NCBI RefSeq assembly: GCF_013372265.1
Contig: NZ_CP054051.1
Span: 1,562,587-1,626,586 of the forward strand
Reading direction: 5' to 3'
Length of the DNA stretch: 64,000 bases
DNA from: Aliarcobacter cibarius
GTDB taxonomy: Bacteria > Campylobacterota > Campylobacteria > Campylobacterales > Arcobacteraceae
Below the pieces are notes generated by a model. That model saw only the letters and a list, made by a program, of their open reading frames with translations, was not told where the DNA came from and searched no databases. Positions 9,501-16,680 of this stretch are shown piece after piece. Position 1 is the first letter of the stretch. Every line of letters begins with the position of its first letter. The translations under genes and the position numbers were made by a program.

Positions 9501-11513
9501 AGTTATATTTCCTAGTGAATTTAAAATAGTTCCATTTGAAATATTTGTATTTGTGGCATTTAGATTCCCATTTAGTGTAGTTGTTCCATTTGTAACATTA
9601 AAGTTTTGAAGTGAATTTGTATTTCCAATATTTCCAGTTATTGTTTGATTTGTACCACTCATACTTAAAGTTCCACTATTAGCTGTTGTTCCATTTATAT
9701 TTGAAGTTATATTTCCTAATGAATTTAAAGTAGTTCCATTTGAAATATTTGTGTTTACTGCATTTAAATTACCAGTTAGTTTTGTTGTTCCATTTGTTAT
9801 ATTAAAATTTTGAAGTGATTTTGTATTTCCAATATCTCCAGTTATTGTTTGACTCAATCCACTCATAACTAAATTACCGCTATTAGCTGTTGTTCCATTT
9901 ATATTTGAAGTTATATTTCCTTGTGAATTTAAAGTAGCTCCATTTGAAATATTTGTATTTGTGGCATTTAGATTCCCATTTAGTGTAGTTGTTCCGTTTG
10001 TTATATTTAGATTATTTATTGCTCCAACATTTCCTGTTATAGTTTGTGTTGTCCCGTTCATATTTAATGTTCCCGCTGTTCCTACAACAGCTGCACTAAT
10101 ATCAGCAATAGAGTTTACAATCCCATTTGCATTAAATGTTAAATTTGTTCCTATTAAATCTTGATTTAAATTTACTGTTCCATCTCCAACTATATTTGTA
10201 TCTTTTGAGTAAATATCACCATTAAAAGTTGATATTGTTCCAGTTGCTCCTGCATTTACACTACTTAAACTATTTGCACTATTTCCAATTGTCCCAAATA
10301 TAGTTCCGTTTCCTAAAAGAGTTAAGTTTCCTGTTGCATCACTACTTAAAATTGTTGATGTAATTGTTTTTCCATCTGAAATTTTTAATGTTGAATTATT
10401 TGTAATATCCGTGTTTGTAGAAGTTAAGTTTCCATTTAGTGTAGTTATTCCGCTTATTACATTAAAGTTTTGAAGTGAGTTTGTATCTCCTATATTTCCA
10501 GTTACTAACTGATTTGTACCACTCGTGACTAAATTACCGCTGTTAGCTGTTGCTCCATTTACATTTGAAGTTATATTTCCTTGAGAATTTAAAGTAGCTC
10601 CATTTGAAATATTTGTATTTGTAGCATTTAAATTTCCAGTTAGCGTTGTTGTTCCGCTTGTTACATTAAAATTTTGAAGGGAATTTGTATTCCCAATATT
10701 TCCAGTTACTGTTTGACTGCTTCCATTCATATTTAATGTTCCACTATTTGCTGTTGTTCCATTTATATTTGAAGTTATATTTCCTAGGGAATTTAAAGTA
10801 GCTCCATTTGAAATATCTGTATTTCCAGCAGTTACATTTCCCTTAAATTCTACATTACTTCCGATTATATTTATATTACCATCACTACCTATGTCTATAT
10901 TTCCAGCAACTGTGTTATTTCCACTCATTATTATATTAGCCGTGTAATTTGTAGAATTATTTGTAGATAAATTTAATGTAGGATTTGAAACAGAAGCAAC
11001 AACATATCCAGCTGGTTGTGATATACCCTGATAAAACAAAGTACTGGAAGTATCTTTATAGATATTATTTGCATTTGCAAACGAATCAAAAGTTAAATTT
11101 AGAATCAAAGGCTTATCAATAGTTTTATTTACATTAAATCTATCAGGTATAGTAGTACCATATGCATTAGTATAAGTTGGAGCGAAAATTGGATTTGTGT
11201 ATGAACTAGTAGCCCACGAAGTAGGTTTAAAAACTATATCATCTGTAAGCGTTGATGTATTTGAAACATTCTGATTTAATAAAGTATTACTAACATTATT
11301 AGCTTGTTCAACTGTTAAGGAATAATTATTACCTGACCCCGTTCCTGTTGCTGTTGTAGGAGTTACTGTAGCTTGAACACCAGTAAAGTAATCGGCTGAA
11401 AATAAGCTTGTTGGAGAGATTACTGAAGAAAGAAGAGCAATACTAAGACAAAGACCAATTTTTCCGCCTTTTAAGATACGAAATCTTGCATTTTGGACTC
11501 TAAAACTACTCAT
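3597..11513 (-). CDS. Giant repeat-rich autotransporter (type Va) with C-terminal beta-barrel
   Basis: The protein is about 2638 residues from the ATG at 11513. An upstream in-frame TTG at 11525 adds four residues, but a GGAG ribosome-binding site overlaps that TTG and sits 6-7 bases before the ATG, so the ATG is preferred. A long signal peptide (basic N-region, then a hydrophobic stretch) ends near a SLFSA-type site. The passenger has about sixteen Asn/Thr/Gly-rich units of about 68 residues (204 bp, some 195 bp) with the core NTNISNGATLNSLGNITSN, expected to form a beta-helix. A less regular region follows. The last ~270 residues form an autotransporter beta-barrel ending in Phe. Surface adhesin or aggregation roles are typical of the family; the real ligand is unknown. 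Confidence 0.9.
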   Translation of the reverse strand: MSSFRVQNARFRILKGGKIGLCLSIALLSSVISPTSLFSADYFTGVQATVTPTTATGTGSGNNYSLTVEQANNVSNTLLNQNVSNTSTLTDDIVFKPTSWATSSYTNPIFAPTYTNAYGTTIPDRFNVNKTIDKPLILNLTFDSFANANNIYKDTSSTLFYQGISQPAGYVVASVSNPTLNLSTNNSTNYTANIIMSGNNTVAGNIDIGSDGNINIIGSNVEFKGNVTAGNTDISNGATLNSLGNITSNINGTTANSGTLNMNGSSQTVTGNIGNTNSLQNFNVTSGTTTLTGNLNATNTNISNGATLNSQGNITSNVNGATANSGNLVTSGTNQLVTGNIGDTNSLQNFNVISGITTLNGNLTSTNTDITNNSTLKISDGKTITSTILSSDATGNLTLLGNGTIFGTIGNSANSLSSVNAGATGTISTFNGDIYSKDTNIVGDGTVNLNQDLIGTNLTFNANGIVNSIADISAAVVGTAGTLNMNGTTQTITGNVGAINNLNITNGTTTLNGNLNATNTNISNGATLNSQGNITSNINGTTANSGNLVMSGLSQTITGDIGNTKSLQNFNITNGTTKLTGNLNAVNTNISNGTTLNSLGNITSNINGTTANSGTLSMSGTNQTITGNIGNTNSLQNFNVTNGTTTLNGNLNATNTNISNGTILNSLGNITSNINGKTANSGTLNMNGTTQTITGNIGDTNSLENFNVTNGTTTLNGNLNATNTNISNGASLNSQGNITSNVNGTAANSGNLLMSGANQTIFNSIGNIYSLNNFTVKTGTTTANADIKALSTNIANGATLNLKANIVSNIDGDTPNSGTLSMSGVSQTVTGDIGSINKLSNFVVNSGATTLNGNLSAINTNIGTNATLNSLGNITSNINGTGLNTGTLNMTGTTQTIIGNVGTINNLNITNGTTTLNGNLNAANTNISNGATLNSLGNITSNINGTGLNTGTLNMNGTTQTITGNVGAINNLNITNGTTTLNGNLNATNTNISNGATLNSQGNITSNINGTTANSGNLVMSGLSQTITGDIGNTKSLQNFNITNGTTKLTGNLNAVNTNISNGTTLNSLGNITSNINGTTANSGTLSMSGTNQTITGNIGNTNSLQNFNVTNGTTTLNGNLNATNTNISNGTILNSLGNITSNINGKTANSGTLNMNGTTQTITGNIGDTNSLENFNVTNGTTTLNGNLNATNTNISNGASLNSQGNITSNVNGTAANSGNLLMSGANQTIFNSIGNIYSLNNFTVKTGTTTANADIKALSTNIANGATLNLKANIVSNIDGDTPNSGTLSMSGVSQTVTGDIGSINKLSNFVVNSGATTLNGNLSAINTNIGTNATLNSLGNITTNLFFDGNGVANLYEGITGDINFAGNDGVVNVKDEKNVDGNISTLANNTGTINFEGDSQVSGTIGDIAFGVKNINVNTNNQQDKDPSGNVLSGSGLFIHRDIYADRINLQNNATLILDDGADITNTNLPDLIVMTTDANNKGNVIFAGTSNIKGQIGENLLSLESITAGETGSILTFENKVYVKDLNYKSDGDVILKDELKGNIVFKATQGTLTLSDGVNLNTSNTTFEDANSAKLIFAGDSTINGTLGGNTTGKSTFATIEAGAAGKTVTFQNNLYATNLEITGDEGIVNLNGNFTGNNINYQDDGIINLADKKAINSSITTNDEYGTLNLLGDSSINGTIGTIDNKLKEINSAQNSKTSNLNGNTFAKDLNVGTGILNLNGNFTGDNLNYEANGVVNLADNKVVDSKILTTTDNQGILNTLKNAEFKQQIGQDGKKLKDINTAKSDSTTTFKEDVYAQNLNLQENGTVNLGGNFKGDKIDFKDNATLNIAKDKNISSKIVSQDENIGEINIAGSTIISGEIADSLNKIRAIKLNGKNSSSTFEKDTFVKDLNLNEKLTLNLNGNLEAENLNYNSDATINLANQKNIDAKINTLNNGEGTLNLLGSSNINKKVGSDTNRLKEIKTGASGSTSEFKDNVYANKTTIKDEGTVNFKENLYSNIYFGGNGTVNIEDNKAVISQTQPFTTTIADGVGNLNYKGATTLTNDIGSIDKRLNTVKFASDANRENIEQKLAYDVYAKNTVIGNGSNKVLIDFVDDVKFAGNLNIKDGATLNIKDKKLDVKDNIKVDKNSTLNFDVQTTDLSSGSAVVGGKSGQITADSLTMESDAKFNITYDGTWEGKGQYNLIVTQNDIDTKYRATEESGFVRDNSIIDSTVEVVGKNLVLKADRTTDGSHKAEDLYIVKSGIGNDYSNGASQSLAKLANEKAREGALAKIIRDIEYLEDGKTITSTKKQEMIDIQRKLAPNPSGVVNQNIADASNINKTSIKGRLNEMRTSNIEDSIQAYEGKGLSSGDSYTVGDSTLWLKTTASKTKQDDVGVYEGFNTKSYGFVAGLDKNVGDSSIIGISTSYMDTKATQNSHQTDTNSIGVSLYGSKEFELGYIEGQLNYTQHSSDTSRTANSGDLTSKVKADEMGARIEAGVHIPVDNGAYITPYAGVEYSQVNQKGYTEKGTSYQNDALKVDKYKEDKTTAEVGIKATSRIELDNALIIPQVSFAVAKDFGTSNPEIKAQFVGGGDKFVTPSRKPDDMIYKVGVGVEARITNDTKIRFDLNYDRSKDGDFEGYSGNVTLGISF
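7479..8645 (-). repeat. Perfect 1167-bp direct duplication inside the autotransporter gene (copy 2 in reading order)
   Basis: This block is identical, base for base, to 8889-10055, at an offset of 1410 bases. Identity stops at a mismatch at 7478/8888 on one side and 8646/10056 on the other. The block spans nearly six passenger units and preserves the reading frame. The units themselves are only partly similar to each other, so the perfect match shows a recent duplication or gene conversion rather than old repeat structure. A mis-assembly is the alternative. Confidence 0.95.
8889..10055 (-). repeat. Perfect 1167-bp direct duplication inside the autotransporter gene (copy 1 in reading order)
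   Basis: Partner of the block at 7479-8645, in the same orientation. Between the two copies lie about 243 bases that encode related but distinct units. Recombination between copies would remove or add 1410 bases, exactly 470 codons, so passenger length could vary without a frameshift. Confidence 0.95.
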
Positions 11514-11593
11514 AAAATTCTCCAATTATAAAAATAAGCTTAAAATTATTTTTATATTACCATAATTTTACAAAATGTTATATAAATATTGTT

Positions 11594-12154
11594 CTATTTG
11601 AAAAAATTATTTATTTTATTTAAATATTTTTCTATATTTTCAAAACTATGATTTCCACCCTCTTCTACAATTATCTCACAATCTTTTAAAATTTCAAGAC
11701 TCTCTTTATAATCAATTATTTCATCACCTTTTTGAATCAAAGCCATAATATTTTTAGGATTTTGTATAAGTGATACTTGAAAATTTTCTAAACTTTTTAG
11801 CTGTTCTTGTGTGATTTCAAAATTCGAATTATCAAAATAGTTTTTAACCAATCCAAAACTATAAAATTTACTCAAAGTTTGTTTGGGATTTAAAGCAGGA
11901 TTTATTAAAACTGCATTTAGCTTATATTTATTTGCTAAATATAAACTATAAAAACCACCCAAAGAAGAACCTACTAAAGAGACTTTTTCACCTTTTGCCA
12001 AAAAAACTTCTATTAAGTCTTCTAAAGTATGAATTGCTAAAAAGGGAATTGTTGATAAACTAGGAGTAATTATCCCATTTTTAAAATACTTCTTAAAAAT
12101 TTTTGGTTTATCTCCTAAACCACTACTTGCAAAACCATGGATATAAATAATCAT
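11594..12154 (-). CDS. YqiA-like small esterase (UPF0227-type alpha/beta hydrolase)
   Basis: A 186-residue cytosolic alpha/beta hydrolase. It opens with IIYIHGFASSG, the oxyanion-loop sequence typical of YqiA-type esterases. The nucleophile motif GSSLGG puts the serine at 64. Asp144 and His169 (GGNHSF) fit the rest of the triad. Members of this small family act on short-chain acyl esters in vitro; the physiological substrate is not known. It is divergently arranged with radA, with a 94-base AT-rich gap holding both promoters. Confidence 0.75.
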   Translation of the reverse strand: MIIYIHGFASSGLGDKPKIFKKYFKNGIITPSLSTIPFLAIHTLEDLIEVFLAKGEKVSLVGSSLGGFYSLYLANKYKLNAVLINPALNPKQTLSKFYSFGLVKNYFDNSNFEITQEQLKSLENFQVSLIQNPKNIMALIQKGDEIIDYKESLEILKDCEIIVEEGGNHSFENIEKYLNKINNFFK

Positions 12155-12248
12155 CTAAAAATCCTTTAATATATTGCATTTTGCAATATTTTTAAATATA
12201 TCAATTTTATTTTGATAAAATCTTAACATAATTTAAAAAAGGCAAAAA

Positions 12249-13598
12249 ATGGCAAAAAAGAAAAACACTCTTTTTGAGTGCCAACATTGTGGAGAACAAT
12301 CATCAAAATGGTTAGGAAAATGTCCAAATTGTGACTCTTGGGATAGTTTTTTAGAGCTAAGTACAGAGCAACAAGAAGTTTTAAAACAGACTATTACAGC
12401 TTCAAACTCATCATCAAAAGCAAGACCTATTACAGAAATTTTGCAAGATGATGTTACAAGATTTTCATCTTTTAACTATGAATTTGATTTAGTTTTAGGT
12501 GGAGGCGTGGTACCTGGAAGTTTAACTCTTATTGGGGGAAGTCCTGGTGTTGGTAAATCTACACTATTGCTAAAAGTTGCTGGTAGTATTGCAAAATCAG
12601 AGAAGAAAGTGCTTTATGTATCAGGAGAAGAGAGTGCCGGTCAAATAAAATTAAGAGCAAATAGATTAGACGCAAACCATAATAGTTTATATTTACTAAG
12701 TGAAATTAAACTTGAAGAGATTATGGATGAACTTCTGAGAGAAAATTATGAAGTTTGTGTTATTGATTCAATTCAAACGATTTATTCAAGCCACTTAAAT
12801 TCAGCGCCAGGAAGTGTATCTCAGGTTCGTGAAATTACTTTTGAACTTATGCGTAAAGCAAAAGAATCAAATATTGCTATGTTTATTATTGGTCACATTA
12901 CAAAAGATGGAAGCATCGCAGGACCTAGAGTTTTAGAACATATGGTTGATACGGTTTTATATTTTGAGGGAGAGTCAAGTAAAGAACTAAGAATGCTTAG
13001 AGGTTTTAAAAATAGATTTGGAAGTACAAGTGAAATTGGAATTTTTGAGATGACTAGTGAAGGGCTTGTTAGCGCAAAAGATATTGCATCAAAGTTTTTT
13101 GATAAAAATAAAGCTCAAAGTGGTTCTAGTCTAACAGTTTCTATGGAAGGAAGCAGAGCAATAATTCTAGAAGTTCAAGCTTTGGTTTGTGAAACAACTT
13201 TTCCAAATCCTAAAAGAAGTGCAACAGGTTTTGATACAAATAGACTTACAATGCTTTTAGCTCTTTTAGAAAAAAAATTAGATTTACCTTTTAACCACTA
13301 TGATGTTTTTGTAAATATAAGTGGTGGAATAAAAATAAAAGAAAGTAGTGCAGATTTGGCAGTAATTGCAGCAATTATTAGCTCATTTAGAAATCGTCCA
13401 ATATCAAAAGAGTCTGTTTTTATAGGTGAAGTTAGCTTAACAGGTGAAATAAAAGATGTTTATTCAATTGATTTAAGATTAAAAGAGGCTCAAGCACAAG
13501 GTATTAAAAAAGCAATTATTGCACAAAAACCAAATTTAAAACTAGATATAAAAACTTTTGCAGTAGATGAAGTATCAAAAGTAATAGAGCTTTTTTAA
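12249..13598 (+). CDS. radA: DNA repair protein RadA
   Basis: A 449-residue RecA-like ATPase that promotes branch migration during homologous recombination. The order is diagnostic: a four-cysteine zinc finger (Cys11, 14, 25, 28), a Walker A (GGSPGVGKS at about 96-104), the RadA-specific KNRFG motif (254-258), then a C-terminal Lon-protease-like domain without the protease catalytic pair. Length is typical for the family. It is convergent with the next gene, and a strong hairpin overlaps its stop codon. Confidence 0.97.
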   Translation: MAKKKNTLFECQHCGEQSSKWLGKCPNCDSWDSFLELSTEQQEVLKQTITASNSSSKARPITEILQDDVTRFSSFNYEFDLVLGGGVVPGSLTLIGGSPGVGKSTLLLKVAGSIAKSEKKVLYVSGEESAGQIKLRANRLDANHNSLYLLSEIKLEEIMDELLRENYEVCVIDSIQTIYSSHLNSAPGSVSQVREITFELMRKAKESNIAMFIIGHITKDGSIAGPRVLEHMVDTVLYFEGESSKELRMLRGFKNRFGSTSEIGIFEMTSEGLVSAKDIASKFFDKNKAQSGSSLTVSMEGSRAIILEVQALVCETTFPNPKRSATGFDTNRLTMLLALLEKKLDLPFNHYDVFVNISGGIKIKESSADLAVIAAIISSFRNRPISKESVFIGEVSLTGEIKDVYSIDLRLKEAQAQGIKKAIIAQKPNLKLDIKTFAVDEVSKVIELF

Positions 13599-13609
13599 GC
13601 TCTATTACT
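13580..13609. terminator. Hairpin overlapping the radA stop codon
   Basis: A perfect 13-base inverted repeat (13580-13592 and 13597-13609) around a four-base loop of T. It covers the last radA codons and its TAA stop and touches the stop of the convergent thioesterase gene. There is no long U-tract on either side, so it may act more as a 3'-end stabiliser than as a classical intrinsic terminator. Confidence 0.65.
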
Positions 13610-14025
13610 TAGTTATTTAGAGCTTTTTCAACTCTTTTTTTTGCACCTTCAAGAAGTCTTGAAGTTGAAATTATAGCTCTTGTGTGAGTCCCTCTTCCAC
13701 AAACTCCTCCACCATCTACAACTTCAATCTCGAACTTATAAAGTTTACCTTCCATTCCAACAAAAGTTGCAGTAGAAATAGCTACATCATTTTCTAGTGT
13801 TGCTGCCATATGCGTAATATTTACATTAACTCCAACACTTTGCTCATCATCTTTTAATAAAGGCATCATAAGTTTTGCTGCGCTACATTCCATTAAAGCA
13901 ATCATTCTAGCTGTTGCAAAAACATCTGGAAAATTATCATCAACTGATATATTTAAATTTGAAGCTAAATCTTTTTTTTCAACTTTATAATCAATAGATG
14001 CTTTTTTTCCTATTTCTAAACTCAT
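13609..14025 (-). CDS. Hot-dog thioesterase, FlK-like family
   Basis: A 138-residue protein matching the small hot-dog thioesterases related to fluoroacetyl-CoA thioesterase FlK. Visible features are ATARMIALMECSAAKLMMP (the helix with the conserved Glu), SVGVNVNITHMAAT (core strand) and GRGTHTRAII near the end, a segment where FlK relatives carry a functional His. Members hydrolyse acyl-CoA thioesters or are broadly active; there is no reason to assume fluoroacetyl-CoA is the substrate here. It stands alone between two convergent/divergent neighbours. Confidence 0.7.
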   Translation of the reverse strand: MSLEIGKKASIDYKVEKKDLASNLNISVDDNFPDVFATARMIALMECSAAKLMMPLLKDDEQSVGVNVNITHMAATLENDVAISTATFVGMEGKLYKFEIEVVDGGGVCGRGTHTRAIISTSRLLEGAKKRVEKALNN

Positions 14026-14089
14026 CTCTTCTCCTTAGATTTATTTTAAAAATTATATACTATTCAAAAATTATTAATATAGGCTAAAA

Positions 14090-14509
14090 ATGATAGATTT
14101 TGAAAACCAAACAGACTTACTTGTAGAACTATCTGAACTTGAAGAAATAGCACATAGCGTTACAAATAGAGAAATTGAATTAATTATTGTAAATAATGAA
14201 ACAATAAAAAATATAAATTTTGAATATAGAGAAAAGAATGAAGTAACTGATGTTTTAAGTTTTCCTTTCGATGGCGATTTTGCACATCTTCCATTAGGAA
14301 CAATAATTATTTCAAAAGATTTTGTTACTGAAAAAGCAAAAGAGTATAACCATAGTAATAATGATGAAATAAAACTACTTTTTATTCATGGCCTTTTACA
14401 TTTACTTGGATACGATCATGAGATTGATAACGGCGAGCACAGAGAAAAAGAAGAAGAGTTAATAAATAAATACAATCTGCCTTCTAGCTTGATTGTTAGA
14501 AATTCCTAA
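14090..14509 (+). CDS. ybeY: Endoribonuclease YbeY
   Basis: A 139-residue metal-dependent endoribonuclease involved in 16S rRNA 3'-end maturation and ribosome quality control. The hallmark H-x3-H-x5-H motif is seen as His100, His104 and His110 (HGLLHLLGYDH), with the conserved TDVLSFPF segment at about 53-60. Length is normal for the family. It is convergent with the Fur/PerR-type gene across a perfect hairpin. Confidence 0.95.
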   Translation: MIDFENQTDLLVELSELEEIAHSVTNREIELIIVNNETIKNINFEYREKNEVTDVLSFPFDGDFAHLPLGTIIISKDFVTEKAKEYNHSNNDEIKLLFIHGLLHLLGYDHEIDNGEHREKEEELINKYNLPSSLIVRNS

Positions 14510-14535
14510 AATAATTAGCGTAAAGCTAATTATTT
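14509..14535. terminator. Bidirectional hairpin between ybeY and the Fur/PerR-type gene
   Basis: A perfect 11-base inverted repeat AAATAATTAGC (14509-14519) with GCTAATTATTT (14525-14535) around a five-base loop. It fills the space between two convergent stop codons and includes the last base of ybeY. Confidence 0.7.
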
Positions 14536-14934
14536 ACAGCACTTTTTACAAGTACCACTTAAAACGATATCTGTATTGTCAACTTTAAATTGACTAATTT
14601 TTGAAACTTGTTCTAAAATATCAGTTGAATCAAGAATCACATCCTCAATAAAACCACACTCTTTGCATACTAAATGAGCATGCTCTGTTTTAACTAATTC
14701 ATAAACTGATTTTGAATTAGGTATTTTAACTTCTGATAAAAAAGTTTTTTCTAACATCGAGTTAACATTTTTGTAAATTGTTGCTAACGATACAGATGGA
14801 AATCTATCTAATAGTTTTTTATATAACTCATCGATATTCATGTGACCATTCATATAAAGTTCATCAACAATAGCAACTCTTTGTGGAGTAACCTTTAAAT
14901 CATACTCTTTTAATAAATTTGCATAATTTGTCAT
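14530..14934 (-). CDS. Fur/PerR-family metal-dependent transcriptional regulator
   Basis: A 134-residue repressor of the Fur superfamily. An N-terminal winged helix (about 1-80) with the recognition helix SLATIYKNVNSM is followed by the metal-binding dimerisation domain: HAH at 85-87, Cys90/Cys93 and Cys129/Cys132, the two CxxC pairs of a structural zinc site. The length and the early TPQR are closer to Campylobacter PerR (peroxide response) than to Fur. Assignment between PerR and Fur is not certain. A Fur-like palindrome lies in its own upstream region. Confidence 0.85.
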   Translation of the reverse strand: MTNYANLLKEYDLKVTPQRVAIVDELYMNGHMNIDELYKKLLDRFPSVSLATIYKNVNSMLEKTFLSEVKIPNSKSVYELVKTEHAHLVCKECGFIEDVILDSTDILEQVSKISQFKVDNTDIVLSGTCKKCCK

Positions 14935-15001
14935 TAATTTTTCCTTTAAAAAACGAAATAATACTGATATTTCTTTTAATTTTCCTATAAACCTAACTTT
15001 T

Positions 15002-15044
15002 TATTTATTATATCATAAATATTTGTAAAAGATAATAATTATCC
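15002..15044. promoter_or_regulatory. Fur/PerR-type operator region
   Basis: The 15 bases at 15030-15044 match the 7-1-7 Fur core TGATAATnATTATCA at 12 of 14 informative positions (inner part GATAATAATTATC). A second inverted repeat, TATTTAT (15002-15008) with ATAAATA (15015-15021), lies 9 bases away. Both sit in the divergent gap between the Fur/PerR-type gene and the secreted nuclease gene, so autoregulation and control of the nuclease are plausible. Confidence 0.6.
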
Positions 15045-15102
15045 ATTTTTATGCTTTAATTTTAAATTAGCTACTATTTCGAAAAATAAATATAGGATTT
15101 AT

Positions 15103-16680
15103 ATGTTTAGACTTCTAATTTTTCTATTTTTACCAGTCATCCTTTTTTCACAAAATATAAAAATAGCTTCTTACAACGTAGAAAATTTTTTTGATTTAAA
15201 TAACGATAAAACAGAGTATACAGAATATATTCCAAACAATAAACATCTATGGAATCAAAGAGCATTTGATGCAAAATTAAAAAATATTTTAAAAGTTATA
15301 AATGATTTAGATGCAGATATTATTGCTTTACAAGAAATAGAAAATGAAAATTTAATAAAACTTTTAAAACAAAAACTTCCTCAATACAACTATTATACTT
15401 TCTCAAAATATTCTAATAGTGCAGTAGGTCTTGGTTTTTTATCTAAAATTCCTATAAAAAATTCAAAAAGAATAGATGTAAATTTATCATCTGATAGTTA
15501 TAGACCTATTTTAGAAGCAACATTTACTTTTGAAAATATAGATTTTAAAATTTTCAATAACCATTGGCCATCAAAAAAATCTAGTGAAATATTTAGAATA
15601 AAGTATGCTCAAACATTAAATAATCGATTAAAAGAGTTAGAAAATGATTATGATTATATTATTTTGGGAGATTTAAACTCTGATTACAATGAATTTGAAA
15701 CTTTTAAGAAAAATCAAAAATTGAATCTAACAGAGGGAATTACTGGAATCAATAATATTTTAAATACAACAATAGATGGTAAATTTGTTACTAAAGAAGA
15801 TATGATAAATGAAAGTAAAAAATCTCATTACAATCTTTGGCTAGAACTTCCAACAAATGAAAGATTTTCTACAAAATATAAAAATCAAAACAACACACCT
15901 GATAATATGATTATTAATTCTGCTCTTTTTGATAATAAAAAACTATCTTATATCCCGAATTCTTTTGAGGCATTTAAGCCAAACTATTTATTTGATGGAA
16001 AAGATATAAATAGATGGAAAATATCAAATAATTTTGGAAATAAAGTTCATAAAGCAGAAGGTTTTTCTGATCATCTTCCAATATTTGCAATTTTCTCAAT
16101 CAATAAAGAAAACTCTAATTCTACTAAAAAAGTTGAAAACAAAGATATTGAACCTATTTTAATCTCTTCTTTATACAATCAAGAAAAATTAACAAAAGAT
16201 GAAATTATAGAAAATATTGTTGTTTTATATAAAGAGTATGACAAAGCTATCATAAAACAAAAGAATGATAGAGCTATTTATATTTTTGAAAATGCAAAAA
16301 ATCTAAAAGTAGGTTTTTCATATGATTTACAAATAAAAGAGCTATATAATTTTTATGGATTAAAAGAGATAAAAAAGTTCAGTGTTTTAAAAGAAAAAGA
16401 TGAAATAAAGAATTATAAAGAGCTTTTTTTAGATGGTTCAAAAATAGATATTTTCAATTTTAAATATGAAAATGAGATAATCACAAATCTAAAAGGATTT
16501 ATTTCAAAAGGAAATTTGCAAATAAACGGTGGAAAAACTATAAAACTATTTGCAAAAGATAAAAATATCTTACCAAAAGATGGAAGTACAGTAGAAATAA
16601 TTAATGCTCAATTAGGTTCATTTAAAGGTAATATGCAAATAATTTTCCACTCAATAAATGACTATAAAGAGCTAAAATGA
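15103..16680 (+). CDS. Secreted endonuclease/exonuclease/phosphatase-family protein
   Basis: A 525-residue protein with a signal peptide (about 1-16). The EEP fold is clear from N26 (ASYNVENFF), Glu78 (ALQEIE), the HWPSK segment, Asp190/Asn192 (LGDLNSD) and the closing SDH at 322-324; these are the metal and phosphate-binding residues. After about residue 335 there is a 190-residue extension rich in Lys and Glu that ends in a beta-rich part resembling a small nucleic-acid-binding domain (inference). A periplasmic or extracellular DNase/phosphodiesterase is likely. Its stop overlaps the murJ start by four bases. Confidence 0.8.
   Translation: MFRLLIFLFLPVILFSQNIKIASYNVENFFDLNNDKTEYTEYIPNNKHLWNQRAFDAKLKNILKVINDLDADIIALQEIENENLIKLLKQKLPQYNYYTFSKYSNSAVGLGFLSKIPIKNSKRIDVNLSSDSYRPILEATFTFENIDFKIFNNHWPSKKSSEIFRIKYAQTLNNRLKELENDYDYIILGDLNSDYNEFETFKKNQKLNLTEGITGINNILNTTIDGKFVTKEDMINESKKSHYNLWLELPTNERFSTKYKNQNNTPDNMIINSALFDNKKLSYIPNSFEAFKPNYLFDGKDINRWKISNNFGNKVHKAEGFSDHLPIFAIFSINKENSNSTKKVENKDIEPILISSLYNQEKLTKDEIIENIVVLYKEYDKAIIKQKNDRAIYIFENAKNLKVGFSYDLQIKELYNFYGLKEIKKFSVLKEKDEIKNYKELFLDGSKIDIFNFKYENEIITNLKGFISKGNLQINGGKTIKLFAKDKNILPKDGSTVEIINAQLGSFKGNMQIIFHSINDYKELK

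Noticed and set aside
7479-10055. CRISPR array
   Set aside because: The periodic 204-base pattern is protein-coding autotransporter repeats; there are no short repeats with unique spacers anywhere in the window.
7426-10164. Several plus-strand open frames rich in Phe, Val and Pro opposite the autotransporter
   Set aside because: They are mirror frames of the Asn/Thr/Gly repeats, repeat with the same period and have no ribosome-binding sites or family features.
11513-11525. TTG start for the autotransporter at 11525
   Set aside because: It overlaps the GGAG that serves as ribosome-binding site for the ATG at 11513.
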